A stretch of DNA of 6,638 nt from Flavobacteriales bacterium (GCA_020200995.1 JAIVHQ010000284.1:1-6638), one strand, 5' to 3'; counted from the stretch's first letter, positions 1 to 6,580 are shown. A program made the numbers and translations. Notes: generated by a model not told the origin, from the sequence alone.

Positions 1-54
1 ACACGCGCCTACGTAGAAACGGTATTGGGCCCCGTACAAAATTTACAACCGTGA
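1..54 (+). CDS. mrpD: Mrp/Mnh cation:proton antiporter subunit D, C-terminal end (partial)
   Basis: Frame 1 is open from the window edge and reads TRAYVETVLGPVQNLQP before a TGA at 52-54. Only the last 17 residues are present, so the identification rests mainly on position: mrpD directly precedes mrpE in Mrp operons. The short YVETVLGP stretch also resembles the PYI(E/D)AVL-type ends of MrpD proteins, as I remember them. MrpD is a large membrane subunit related to the NuoL/M/N antiporter-like subunits of complex I. The stop codon overlaps the GTG start of the next gene as GTGA, which suggests translational coupling. Too little is visible to say anything about function directly. Confidence 0.65.
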   Translation, partial: TRAYVETVLGPVQNLQP

Positions 55-527
55 GAAGTCGATTTTTGATCAACATATTGCTGACTTTGGTTTGGGTAGC
101 CCTCACCGGAAGCTACGATCGCATCACTTTTGTATTCGGGTTCATTTTGAGTTTCGTAGTTATTTGGATCATCGGCAGCGACGATGGGAGCCGAAAGTAT
201 GTGGCCATTATTCCGAGGGTCATTTCATTCTTTTTCTTCTTTATTTATCAGCTCGTAAAAGCCAATATACAGGTCGCATACGATGTAGTAACGCCCAAAT
301 TTTACATGAAGCCGGGGATAGTACAGCTTCCCCTCGATGCAAAAAGTGATCTCGAAATCACGCTCCTTGCTAACTTTATAAGCCTCACCCCTGGCACGCT
401 GAGTCTCGACTTATCAGCCGATCGCAAAGTTCTTTACGTTCACGCCATGTATGTCGATGACCGCGATGAATTTATCAGGGAAATCAAAGAAGGTTTCGAG
501 AGAAAACTCCTGCAAATACTTAGATAA
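51..527 (+). CDS. mrpE: Na+/H+ antiporter subunit E (MrpE/MnhE)
   Basis: This 158-residue protein is a small subunit of the Mrp antiporter, a hetero-oligomeric inner-membrane complex that exchanges cytoplasmic Na+ (or K+) for H+ and supports pH and salt homeostasis. Hydrophobic segments lie at about residues 5-20, 25-42 and 51-68. They are followed by a soluble C-terminal domain. The family hallmark LLANFISLTPGTLSLDL (105-121) and the following beta-strand region with LYVHAMYVDD (128-137) are intact, and the length is typical. The GTG at 51 is chosen because it overlaps the mrpD stop and gives the usual short N-terminus before the first membrane segment; no ATG lies upstream in frame within the window. 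mrpF begins one base after the stop. The family assignment is strong. The ion exchanged cannot be read from this subunit. Confidence 0.95.
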   Translation: MRSRFLINILLTLVWVALTGSYDRITFVFGFILSFVVIWIIGSDDGSRKYVAIIPRVISFFFFFIYQLVKANIQVAYDVVTPKFYMKPGIVQLPLDAKSDLEITLLANFISLTPGTLSLDLSADRKVLYVHAMYVDDRDEFIREIKEGFERKLLQILR

Positions 528-528
528 A

Positions 529-861
529 ATGACCCTGCACGAATTTCTGTATTGGTTCATCCTTCCTGTTTTAGCCGTTTCGGCACTGCTCGTTTTTGTG
601 CGGTTCTTTCTGGGCCCTTCCATTGCCGATCGCGTTGTGGCCTTCGACCTGCTCATTGTGGTGGGCATCGGCATCATCGCCATCTACAGTATTATCACCG
701 AACAGCCCACGTTCCTCGATATCGCCATGATTTTTGCTCTTATTGCTTTTTTGGGGACCACCGCCATGTCTTACTACCTTCGAAAATCACAGCATAAGGG
801 CAGGCACAAGGACAAGGTATTGCCGAAACTAAAAAAACGCAACTCGCATGACCGTGATTGA
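529..861 (+). CDS. mrpF: Na+/H+ antiporter subunit F (MrpF/MnhF)
   Basis: This 110-residue membrane protein has three predicted helices at about 8-28, 37-57 and 62-84. It carries the family motif GPSIADRVVAFD (29-40) and the conserved PTFLDIAMIFALIAFLGT stretch (60-77). It is a small core subunit of the Mrp complex. The ATG at 529 is chosen because it sits one base after the mrpE stop and gives the expected N-terminus. The same frame is open further upstream, but an earlier start would overlap the end of mrpE and add a non-family hydrophilic leader. After the last helix there is a strongly basic tail (residues 85-110, many K, R and H) that seems longer than the usual short end. The final codons overlap mrpG by 14 bases, so the two are probably translationally coupled. 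Confidence 0.95.
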   Translation: MTLHEFLYWFILPVLAVSALLVFVRFFLGPSIADRVVAFDLLIVVGIGIIAIYSIITEQPTFLDIAMIFALIAFLGTTAMSYYLRKSQHKGRHKDKVLPKLKKRNSHDRD

Positions 862-1243
862 AATTGTAATTGCCGCATTGGCCGCATTTGGTGCCATTCT
901 TACCCTACTGGCGGGCGTAGGTATTGTACGTATGCCCGATGTATACCTGCGCATATCTGTTACCACAAAGGCTGCTTCACTCGGTGTCGGCGTATTGCTC
1001 ATTTGCGCTGCTATGTACTTCGATGAGCCCTCGGTTACCACCAAGGTATTGGCCATTATTCTGTTCATTCTACTCACAGCTCCTGTCGGAGCCCATCTCA
1101 TAGGTCGCGTGGCTTATATCATGGGCGTTCCCCTTTGGAAAAAGTCGGTGATGGACGACCTCAAAGGGCAGTACAAAGGGCGGTCAAAGGAGCTGCAAAG
1201 CGACGAAGCAGACGGCGGCGATGCCATCCATGCAGAAGACTGA
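848..1243 (+). CDS. mrpG: Na+/H+ antiporter subunit G (MrpG/MnhG)
   Basis: This 131-residue protein is the last subunit of the Mrp operon. Three membrane helices are visible at about 5-26, 43-60 and 66-90. The family motifs GIVRMPDVYLR (25-35), TKAASLG (40-46) and TAPVGAHLIGRVAY (77-90) are all intact. The hydrophilic tail after residue 97 begins basic (KK) and ends acidic and Gly/Asp/Glu-rich (about 118-131). The ATG at 848 lies inside the end of mrpF and is the natural start, because the first helix follows at once. It ends the operon: the next gene converges from the other strand 68 bases downstream. The family call is secure. Transported ion and physiological role (salt or alkali tolerance) are inferred from the complex as a whole. 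Confidence 0.95.
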   Translation: MTVIEIVIAALAAFGAILTLLAGVGIVRMPDVYLRISVTTKAASLGVGVLLICAAMYFDEPSVTTKVLAIILFILLTAPVGAHLIGRVAYIMGVPLWKKSVMDDLKGQYKGRSKELQSDEADGGDAIHAED

Positions 1244-1311
1244 TCCCGAGGGGCGTCAAAAGTCTGATTAATATTATTTCGACATGTTCATTTGAACACT
1301 AAAATTAGTCT
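1244..1311. terminator. Convergent intergenic gap with weak inverted repeats; possible bidirectional terminator
   Basis: This gap separates the mrpG stop from the PBP stop. It holds an inverted repeat TGTTCA-TT-TGAACA at 1285-1298 (about a 5-bp stem with a 4-base loop). Next to it is ACTAA-AA-TTAGT at 1299-1310. A tandem 7-mer TAGTCTT TAGTCTT at 1306-1319 runs into the end of the PBP gene. The stems are short and A/T-rich, and no U-tract follows on either strand, so this is not a canonical Rho-independent terminator. Location is the main argument for termination here. Confidence 0.3.
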
Positions 1312-3738
1312 TTAGTCTTCCTTTTTGAACTTGTCGATGAGGCGCCGCATCCAACCGTCTTTCTCTTTACCGTCTTCCTCACGGCCCCTCCTGCGTTCCT
1401 CGCGACGCTCTTCGCGGGCTTCCTGCCTAAGCTCTCTCTTTTCTTCGCGCGCTTCACCGTCAAACAGACTTTCGAAAAGTCGCAAGCCCATCTTGTCGCG
1501 GTACATTGCACAGTAGCTGTCCAAGCGGATTTGTGCTGATACTTCGGGAAAGGATTTACGCGTTATGGCTGCGGTGGCGTTGTCGGTTTCTGCTTTTCGC
1601 AAAAAAGTACCGACGATGGGCAGTGCTGTGCGCGCGCCCTGCCCGAGGGCCGTGGATCTGAAACGCACCAAGGGCGATTCGCCGCCCACCCAGGCACCGC
1701 AAACCATGCCCGGCGATGCCGCGATAAACCAGCCGTCGGCGTTGTTTTGCGTGGTTCCTGTTTTTCCCGCAAGGGGCATTCGCACGCCGGAGGTAGACCG
1801 TATGCTGCGCGCTGTGCCGCTGTCCACCACCGACTGCATCATGTACATGGTGGTAAGTGCCGTCTCCGGATCGATGGCCTGAACGGGCTTTGATTTAGGG
1901 GCTTCGTAGATTATCTCTCCTTCGGCAGTGGCAATGGAGGTGATGAACACGGGCTTTATGCGTTTGCCGCCATTGGCGAAAACAGCATAAGCCGTTGTGA
2001 GTTCTATCAGCGATATATCGGCTACACCCAGGCTGATGGCGGGGCCTTTCGGCAAATCAGTGGTAATTCCCGCACTGCGCGCCATCTCGATTACTGCTTC
2101 CGGCCCTATGTCAGCGATGAGGCGGGCGGCTATCGTATTGACCGAGTTGGCCAATCCGCCCCGCACACTGTAGTATCCGCCGTATTCGCCGCCGGCATTT
2201 TCGGGCGACCAGTCATCGTAATTCGCAAAAATGATGCGTTCATTCTCAATGTAGTCGCAGGGCGAAAATCCCGCATCAATGGCGGCGGCGTACACAAAAG
2301 GTTTAAAGGTAGAGCCCGACTGCCGCGCCGACCTCACATGGTCGTAAGGAAATTGATTGAAGTCGATGCCGCCCACGTAGGCAAGTACATTCCCGCTGTT
2401 CGGATCAATCGCCGTGAATCCCGCCTGCAGGATCATTTGGTGGTAGGCCACCGAGTCGAGGGGAGTCATATCGGCCTGCTCCATACCATCGCTTGTGTAG
2501 CGCAGCAATGAAGTTTTGGTTGTGAAGGCAGTCCTGATTTCCTCGTCGCTTGCCCCGCTGCTCTTCATGCGTTTGTACCGCTGAGAATTACGTGCGCTTT
2601 TCCATATAAATTCTTCATCTGCGCCCCACGGTTTGCGGCCCGCCCAGTGTTCGTCGAATGCAGCCTGCAGCTTTTTCATTTGGTCGTGCACAGCATTTTC
2701 AGCGTGAGATTGCAATGCCGCGTTCAGCGTGGTTTTGACCACAAGTCCGTCGCGGTACAAGTCGTATTCGCTGCCCGTTTCCTCTAAAATTTGTGCGACT
2801 TCCCTTTCGGCAAATGCATGAAAATAACGCGCCGGAGCTTCCCGCCCGTCCAGCTTTCGGTAATTTAGCTTAATGGGTATTTCGGTGAGCTCGTTGAATG
2901 CGTCGGCTTCGAGAAAACCCTCCCTTACCATGAGGGCCAGTACGGTGTTTCGCCGCCGCAAAGATGCTTCGGGGTAGAGGCGGGGGTTGTATGAGGTATT
3001 GGCTTTGAGCATACCAATCAGAACGGCTGCTTCACTCACGGTGAGTTCCTTGGGCAGTTTGCTGAAGTAGCGCTGACTTGCGGCCTTGATACCAAAAACG
3101 TTCTCCCCGAAGCTAACTGTGTTGAGGTAGAGGGTGATGATCTCCTCCTTGGAATAAACTTCCTCGAGCTTCAGCGCGGTTACGTTTTCCTTGAGCTTGT
3201 TCACCGGCATAGAAAGGGCCCCGTGATCACTGCGTCCAAAGAGGTTTTTGATGAGCTGCTGCGAAATGGTACTACCGCCGCCACCTGAGCGGTCCCTGAG
3301 AATTACGGTTTTGATCACCACCCGCGGAATGCTGTAGAGGTCGATGCCTTCATGGGTGAAAAATCGGCTGTCTTCAGTGGCTACAAGTGCTTCAATCACC
3401 GTTTCGGGAATGTCGTCGAAGCCAATGCTCGAGCGGTTTTCAATGAAGTACTTGCCCAGGAGTTTCCCGTCGGCGCTGTAGAGTTCTGATGCGTTGGTGT
3501 TGCGCAAGCCGAGAAGCGTCTCCTTGTCAGGTAATTTGCCGAAAAGGCCGATGTACACAGCTCCAAAAAGCGTGAACAAACCGATCAGTCCTGCCAGCAG
3601 TGCCAGCAGGCTGTACTTGATCAGTAGCCTACGCCATAGTGGTGCAGTAGATTTCTTCTTTTTTTTTCTTCCGTTTTTTGCACGCGGTGTGGCTTTGCCG
3701 GAAGGCTTACGTCGGGGTTGGGCTTTTTTGGATTTCAT
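1312..3738 (-). CDS. Class A penicillin-binding protein (PBP1A/1C-like), bifunctional glycosyltransferase/transpeptidase
   Basis: This 808-residue inner-membrane enzyme polymerises lipid II into glycan strands and cross-links the stem peptides. A basic cytoplasmic tail (1-37, including a run of five lysines) precedes one membrane anchor (about 39-65). The GT51 domain shows TEDSRFFTHEG (121-131, catalytic E122), GGGGSTISQQLIKN (152-165), KLKE (181-184) and YSKEEIITLYLN (195-206). The transpeptidase domain has STFK (476-479, acylated serine S476), SVN (532-534) and KTGT (659-662). All key residues are present, so both activities are expected. The C-terminus ends in a highly charged Arg/Glu tail (about 761-808). 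The start at 3738 was chosen because it follows the upstream M23 gene by 44 bases and gives a normal MKSKK N-terminus; an in-frame ATG at 3849 would overlap that gene by 67 bases. It is very likely cotranscribed with the M23 gene. The name PBP1A versus PBP1C is not settled by sequence alone; PBP1A (mrcA/ponA-like) is preferred. Confidence 0.95.
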   Translation of the reverse strand: MKSKKAQPRRKPSGKATPRAKNGRKKKKKSTAPLWRRLLIKYSLLALLAGLIGLFTLFGAVYIGLFGKLPDKETLLGLRNTNASELYSADGKLLGKYFIENRSSIGFDDIPETVIEALVATEDSRFFTHEGIDLYSIPRVVIKTVILRDRSGGGGSTISQQLIKNLFGRSDHGALSMPVNKLKENVTALKLEEVYSKEEIITLYLNTVSFGENVFGIKAASQRYFSKLPKELTVSEAAVLIGMLKANTSYNPRLYPEASLRRRNTVLALMVREGFLEADAFNELTEIPIKLNYRKLDGREAPARYFHAFAEREVAQILEETGSEYDLYRDGLVVKTTLNAALQSHAENAVHDQMKKLQAAFDEHWAGRKPWGADEEFIWKSARNSQRYKRMKSSGASDEEIRTAFTTKTSLLRYTSDGMEQADMTPLDSVAYHQMILQAGFTAIDPNSGNVLAYVGGIDFNQFPYDHVRSARQSGSTFKPFVYAAAIDAGFSPCDYIENERIIFANYDDWSPENAGGEYGGYYSVRGGLANSVNTIAARLIADIGPEAVIEMARSAGITTDLPKGPAISLGVADISLIELTTAYAVFANGGKRIKPVFITSIATAEGEIIYEAPKSKPVQAIDPETALTTMYMMQSVVDSGTARSIRSTSGVRMPLAGKTGTTQNNADGWFIAASPGMVCGAWVGGESPLVRFRSTALGQGARTALPIVGTFLRKAETDNATAAITRKSFPEVSAQIRLDSYCAMYRDKMGLRLFESLFDGEAREEKRELRQEAREERREERRRGREEDGKEKDGWMRRLIDKFKKED
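1390..1455 (-). repeat. Two 11-residue tandem repeats in the PBP C-terminal tail
   Basis: Residues 762-772 (EAREEKRELRQ) and 773-783 (EAREERREERR) of the PBP are adjacent 11-residue units identical at 8 of 11 positions; two of the three differences are K/R and Q/R. The unit corresponds to 33 bases of DNA. The segment is almost entirely Arg and Glu, and such composition favours a long exposed or coiled helix. The repeat is directly visible. Any role is unknown. Confidence 0.75.
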
Positions 3739-3782
3739 TGCCCGGTCGGGGATTTCAATCTTTCGCCCGCAAAGGTCGGGTT

Positions 3783-4652
3783 TTAATTGTAACGGATGGA
3801 CCGTCCGATGCGCAAAGTGGTATTGCTTCGGATTCCGTTGAGACGGCAAAGGGTGTTTACGCTGGTGCCGTAGCGCCGCGCTATGCCCGAGAGGGTGTCG
3901 CCGCTGCGAATGCGGTGGTACTTGCGGGCGCGTGCTTCCTTGAGGTACTCGAAGTGGGCCGCGTTCAGGTTCAGGGTGTCGGAAATAAGTGTGCCCGTTT
4001 CAAAATCGATCAGGTGATTGGGGTTGAGAGGCTCGCCGAGGTAGCGCGCCTCAAAGTGGAGGTGGCTGCCGGTGCTGCGGCCGGTGTTGCCGCCTAAACC
4101 TACAATGTCGCCTGCTTCCACCCAGTCGCCGCGCTTCACATCGAGCTGCGAAAGGTGGGCGTAGAGGGTTTCCAACCCGTTGTTGTGACGTACCACCACC
4201 ACTTTTCCGTAATCGCCGTCGTAATGCGCCACACGCACCACGCCTTCAAATGCCGCGTGAATCGGATCGCCTGTGTACACCTTAATGTCTACACCGTAGT
4301 GGTGGCGGTAGCGGCGCTGACCGAAATCAGAAGTTTTGCGGCCGATAAACGGCGCCACAAAACTGCAGGAATCGTAGGCGAGGGGAACGATCACCGTGTC
4401 GCGCATGGCGGTGAGGTCGTTTGAGTATGGATGCACTTTGTTGGTGACCCATGAGCAGTACTTATCGTACGCGGGAATATTTACCAATGAATCGTTCACA
4501 CACCATTCGACCACCTCTTCATCTGCGGTGCTTATCGCTTTTCCGTGCTCGAAAATATTGAAGGCAGCTGCCGCCTCCGCAATCGGTCCTTGTGCAGAGA
4601 GCCCGCACACGGGGCCGATGATCAAAGCAAAGAGAAAACGGTATTTCTTCAT
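3783..4652 (-). CDS. Secreted M23 family metallopeptidase with C-terminal LysM domain
   Basis: This 289-residue protein is a likely peptidoglycan endopeptidase of the periplasm or cell surface. It begins with a signal peptide (MKKYRFLFALII..., probable cleavage near LSA-QG at 20/21). C16 is not in a convincing lipobox, so a lipoprotein is less likely. A linker with cysteines at 51, 66 and 96 leads into the M23 (lysostaphin/LytM-type) domain at about 100-212. The zinc site is intact: H118 and D122 in HHYGVD, and H199 in GSHLHFEA. H166 (YAHLS) and H197 are the expected catalytic histidines. A LysM domain (about 245-289, YHRIRSGDTLSGIARRYGTS...) ends the protein and should anchor it to glycan. 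This signal-M23-LysM arrangement is common in Bacteroidota. The ATG at 4652 is preceded by an A-rich stretch rather than a Shine-Dalgarno. Its neighbour is the PBP gene 44 bases downstream, so the two probably act together in wall remodelling. The bond it cleaves is inferred from the family. Confidence 0.93.
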   Translation of the reverse strand: MKKYRFLFALIIGPVCGLSAQGPIAEAAAAFNIFEHGKAISTADEEVVEWCVNDSLVNIPAYDKYCSWVTNKVHPYSNDLTAMRDTVIVPLAYDSCSFVAPFIGRKTSDFGQRRYRHHYGVDIKVYTGDPIHAAFEGVVRVAHYDGDYGKVVVVRHNNGLETLYAHLSQLDVKRGDWVEAGDIVGLGGNTGRSTGSHLHFEARYLGEPLNPNHLIDFETGTLISDTLNLNAAHFEYLKEARARKYHRIRSGDTLSGIARRYGTSVNTLCRLNGIRSNTTLRIGRSIRYN

Positions 4653-4674
4653 AATTTTCAGTGATGTGGATTCG

Positions 4675-4682
4675 CAAATGTA
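4675..4682 (-). promoter_or_regulatory. Bacteroidota-type -7 promoter element (TACATTTG) upstream of the M23 gene
   Basis: Read on the minus strand this is TACATTTG, an exact match to the TAnnTTTG -7 element recognised by the Bacteroidota primary sigma factor. It lies 22 bases before the M23 start codon, giving a short leader of roughly 12-18 bases. I do not see a good TTG/TTTG -33 element at the usual distance, so the call rests on the -7 element and its position. It would drive both the M23 and PBP genes. Confidence 0.5.
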
Positions 4683-4911
4683 GCAGGGTCGATTTGGCTT
4701 GACTCACTTCTCACTGCGAAATGTTAACAACGGCATTTTCATTTCCCGCGATATAACTGAACTGTGGAAAATTTCAAATATTGTATTCCCTACGAATGTC
4801 GGGAGTCACATGTTGCGCAGTAGGGTGCTGCGAGCCATCTTTTTTTTGTTGATGAGAGGTGCAGCCCACCAAAGGTAAGAGCGTTCACGAATTCCTGCTT
4901 ATTTTCGCCGC
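4683..4911. other. Divergent intergenic region and leader of the solute-binding protein gene
   Basis: This stretch lies between the M23 promoter (minus strand) and the GTG start of the solute-binding protein (plus strand). I see no coding region with family features. No perfect TAnnTTTG is present on the plus strand; the nearest match, TATTTTCG at 4900-4907, has one mismatch and is too close to the start codon to be a normal promoter. The second half contains the secondary structure listed separately. The promoter of the solute-binding protein gene is therefore unassigned. Confidence 0.6.
4816..4870 (+). promoter_or_regulatory. Possible alternative RNA stem-loops with a T8 run in the leader of the solute-binding protein gene
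   Basis: CGCAG (4816-4820) can pair with CTGCG (4828-4832) around a 7-base loop. A run of eight T follows at 4840-4847, but 7 bases beyond the stem, so it is not a canonical terminator. The same strand GGTGCTGC (4824-4831) can instead pair with GCAGCCCACC (4861-4870) with a CC bulge, which would enclose the T run in a loop. The two folds share bases 4828-4831 and exclude each other. Short stems like these can arise by chance, so this is only a candidate leader element. Confidence 0.2.
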
Positions 4912-6519
4912 GTGAAGCTCGCTCCGTTTTTAGTAATTCCCATTGTTTTGTGGTCTTGTTCGCAACGCAGCGACCACAGCGACCTATCCGTTTTTCGCTA
5001 CAACGAGTCGGCCGGCATCTCCTCACTCGACCCTGCATACAGCCGCAACCTGGAAAATATCTGGGCCTGCAATATGCTCTACAACGGCCTTACCGAAGTG
5101 AACGATAACCTCGAAGTGGAGCCTTCCATTGCACGCTCGTGGACCATCGATTCCTCAGGCACGGAATACACATTTCACCTGCGGAGTGATGTATTTTTTC
5201 ACGACAGTGAGGCATTCAAAGACTCTGTAGGTAGAAGGGTTACGGCCCGCGACTTCGTGTATAGCTTTAAGCGAATTTTAAGCCCCTCGCTCTCGAGTCC
5301 CGGCAGCTGGGTGTTCGGAGTTGTGGCACCTGACGAGCCTTTCACGGCTGTCGATGATTCCACGCTCATCGTCCGCCTCAGCGAACCCTTCCCGCCGTTC
5401 CTCGGCCTGCTTGGCATGCAGTATTGTGCGGTTTTGCCCCGGGAGGCTCTCGAAAAATACGGCGATGACTTTCGAAGCCATCCCGTCGGTACGGGCCCTT
5501 TTCGCTTTCATTTCTGGATCGAAAATTCGCGGCTGGTGCTGCGCAAAAACGAACGTTATTTTGAGCGCGACGAATCCGGTGCCCGATTGCCCTACCTCGA
5601 TGTGGTCTCAGTGTCGTTCATCCCCGACAAGAGCGCGGCTTATCTCGATTTGCTCAAGGGCAATTTCGACTTTATGTCCGGACTTCACGGGAGCTATAAA
5701 GACGAAATACTCAATGCTGAGGGGGAGCTCAACCCGCTCCACGAGGATCGGTTTTACCTCCAAAAGCATCCTTTTCTAAAAACAGATTACCTCGGTTTTG
5801 CCATCAATCCGCCGCAGGGCAATTCCGGGCCGTGGCGCAACGCCGACCTGCGCAAAGCAGTAAACTACGGAATTGATCGCTCAGCCATGGTGCGCTACCT
5901 CCGCAATAACGTGTACGCACCTGCCGACGGCGGATTCATACCCCGAGGCATGCCGGGGCACACCGAAGGCTCGGGGTACAGCTATCGCCCCGACTCGGTG
6001 CGGGCCATCCTGCGCAGGGCGGGATACCCCGGCGGCAAGGGCCTGGAACCGCTCAGGCTCAGCACTACAAGCGACTACGTGGACCTCTGCGAGTTTGTGC
6101 AGCACCAACTCGGCGAGTTCGGCATCGAAGTGAAAGTGGATGTGCTGCCCGCATCGGTACACCGCGAGCGATCGGCCCGTGGCGATTTGGAATTCTTCAG
6201 AAAATCCTGGCTGGCCGACTATCCCGATGATGAGAACTTTATGGCGCTCTTTTACAGTGAAAATATCACTCCAAAGGGTCCAAATTATTTTTTCTATTCC
6301 AATGCCCGTTTCGACAGCTTGTACAATGAGGCCCTCGGAATCACAGATGCCGATCGCCGCCGGCAACTCTACCGAGCCATGGACAGCACCGTAACGGCTG
6401 ATGCCCCCGTGGTGCCGCTCTACTACGATGTGGTGATGCGGTTCGTTTCGCGCCGGGTGTCGGGTCTCGACAGCAACCCTATGAATTTTCTCGATCTGAG
6501 GCGTGTGAAGGTCGAGTGA
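4912..6519 (+). CDS. Family 5 solute-binding lipoprotein (Opp/Dpp/MppA-type ABC transporter component)
   Basis: This 535-residue extracytoplasmic protein would capture a ligand, probably a peptide, and deliver it to an ABC permease. It starts with a lipoprotein signal ending in VLWSC (lipidated C16; Trp at -2 is unusual), followed by a Ser/Asp-rich linker. The SBP_bac_5 fold is evident from PSIARSWTID and YTFHLRSDVFFHD (71-80, 86-98), TARDFVYSFKRILSP (111-125), HPVGTGPFRF (190-199), LRKAVNYGIDR (313-323) and DYPDDENFMALFYS (436-449). Length is normal. The GTG at 4912 is the only common start codon after the in-frame TAA at 4876, and it leads straight into the signal peptide. No permease or ATPase gene is visible upstream, and the downstream flank is cut off by the window. 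Substrate is undetermined: oligopeptides, dipeptides, murein peptides or nickel complexes are all possible in this family. Confidence 0.92.
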   Translation: MKLAPFLVIPIVLWSCSQRSDHSDLSVFRYNESAGISSLDPAYSRNLENIWACNMLYNGLTEVNDNLEVEPSIARSWTIDSSGTEYTFHLRSDVFFHDSEAFKDSVGRRVTARDFVYSFKRILSPSLSSPGSWVFGVVAPDEPFTAVDDSTLIVRLSEPFPPFLGLLGMQYCAVLPREALEKYGDDFRSHPVGTGPFRFHFWIENSRLVLRKNERYFERDESGARLPYLDVVSVSFIPDKSAAYLDLLKGNFDFMSGLHGSYKDEILNAEGELNPLHEDRFYLQKHPFLKTDYLGFAINPPQGNSGPWRNADLRKAVNYGIDRSAMVRYLRNNVYAPADGGFIPRGMPGHTEGSGYSYRPDSVRAILRRAGYPGGKGLEPLRLSTTSDYVDLCEFVQHQLGEFGIEVKVDVLPASVHRERSARGDLEFFRKSWLADYPDDENFMALFYSENITPKGPNYFFYSNARFDSLYNEALGITDADRRRQLYRAMDSTVTADAPVVPLYYDVVMRFVSRRVSGLDSNPMNFLDLRRVKVE

Positions 6520-6523
6520 AAGC

Positions 6524-6580
6524 AGAGGAGGCAAATCCTTCGAAGTGATGCATTCAGGAATCCTCTTCAGGCCACTTTTT
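6524..6580 (+). terminator. Possible weak terminator after the solute-binding protein gene
   Basis: AGAGGA (6524-6529) can pair with TCCTCT (6561-6566), with a nested TCCT/AGGA pairing (6536-6539 with 6556-6559). A T5 run follows at 6576-6580, about 10 bases after the outer stem. The loop is large and the T run is displaced, so support is weak. Confidence 0.22.

Noticed and set aside
451..528. Earlier start for mrpF inside mrpE
   Set aside because: The added 26 residues are hydrophilic and unlike the family; the ATG at 529 directly follows the mrpE stop.
3739..3849. Upstream extension of the PBP to an ATG at 3849
   Set aside because: It would overlap the M23 gene by 67 bases and add 37 residues unlike a PBP N-terminus; the ATG at 3738 gives the normal basic tail and membrane anchor.
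3678..4097. Open frame of 139 codons on the plus strand across the M23/PBP junction
   Set aside because: Antisense to the LysM and M23 coding region and low-complexity Ala/Val/Gly in translation; a shadow frame.
4816..4847. Canonical Rho-independent terminator
   Set aside because: The stem is only 5 bp and the T8 run begins 7 bases after it; no plus-strand gene lies close upstream to need termination. Kept only as a weak leader-structure candidate.
4683..4911. tRNA, small RNA or CRISPR-like repeats in the largest intergenic region
   Set aside because: No cloverleaf with T-arm consensus, no regularly spaced repeats and no recognised RNA motif were found on reading both strands.
4790..5038. 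Minus-strand open frame across the intergenic region and the start of the solute-binding protein gene
   Set aside because: Cys/Arg-rich translation with no domain; half of it is antisense to a confident lipoprotein signal and mature region.
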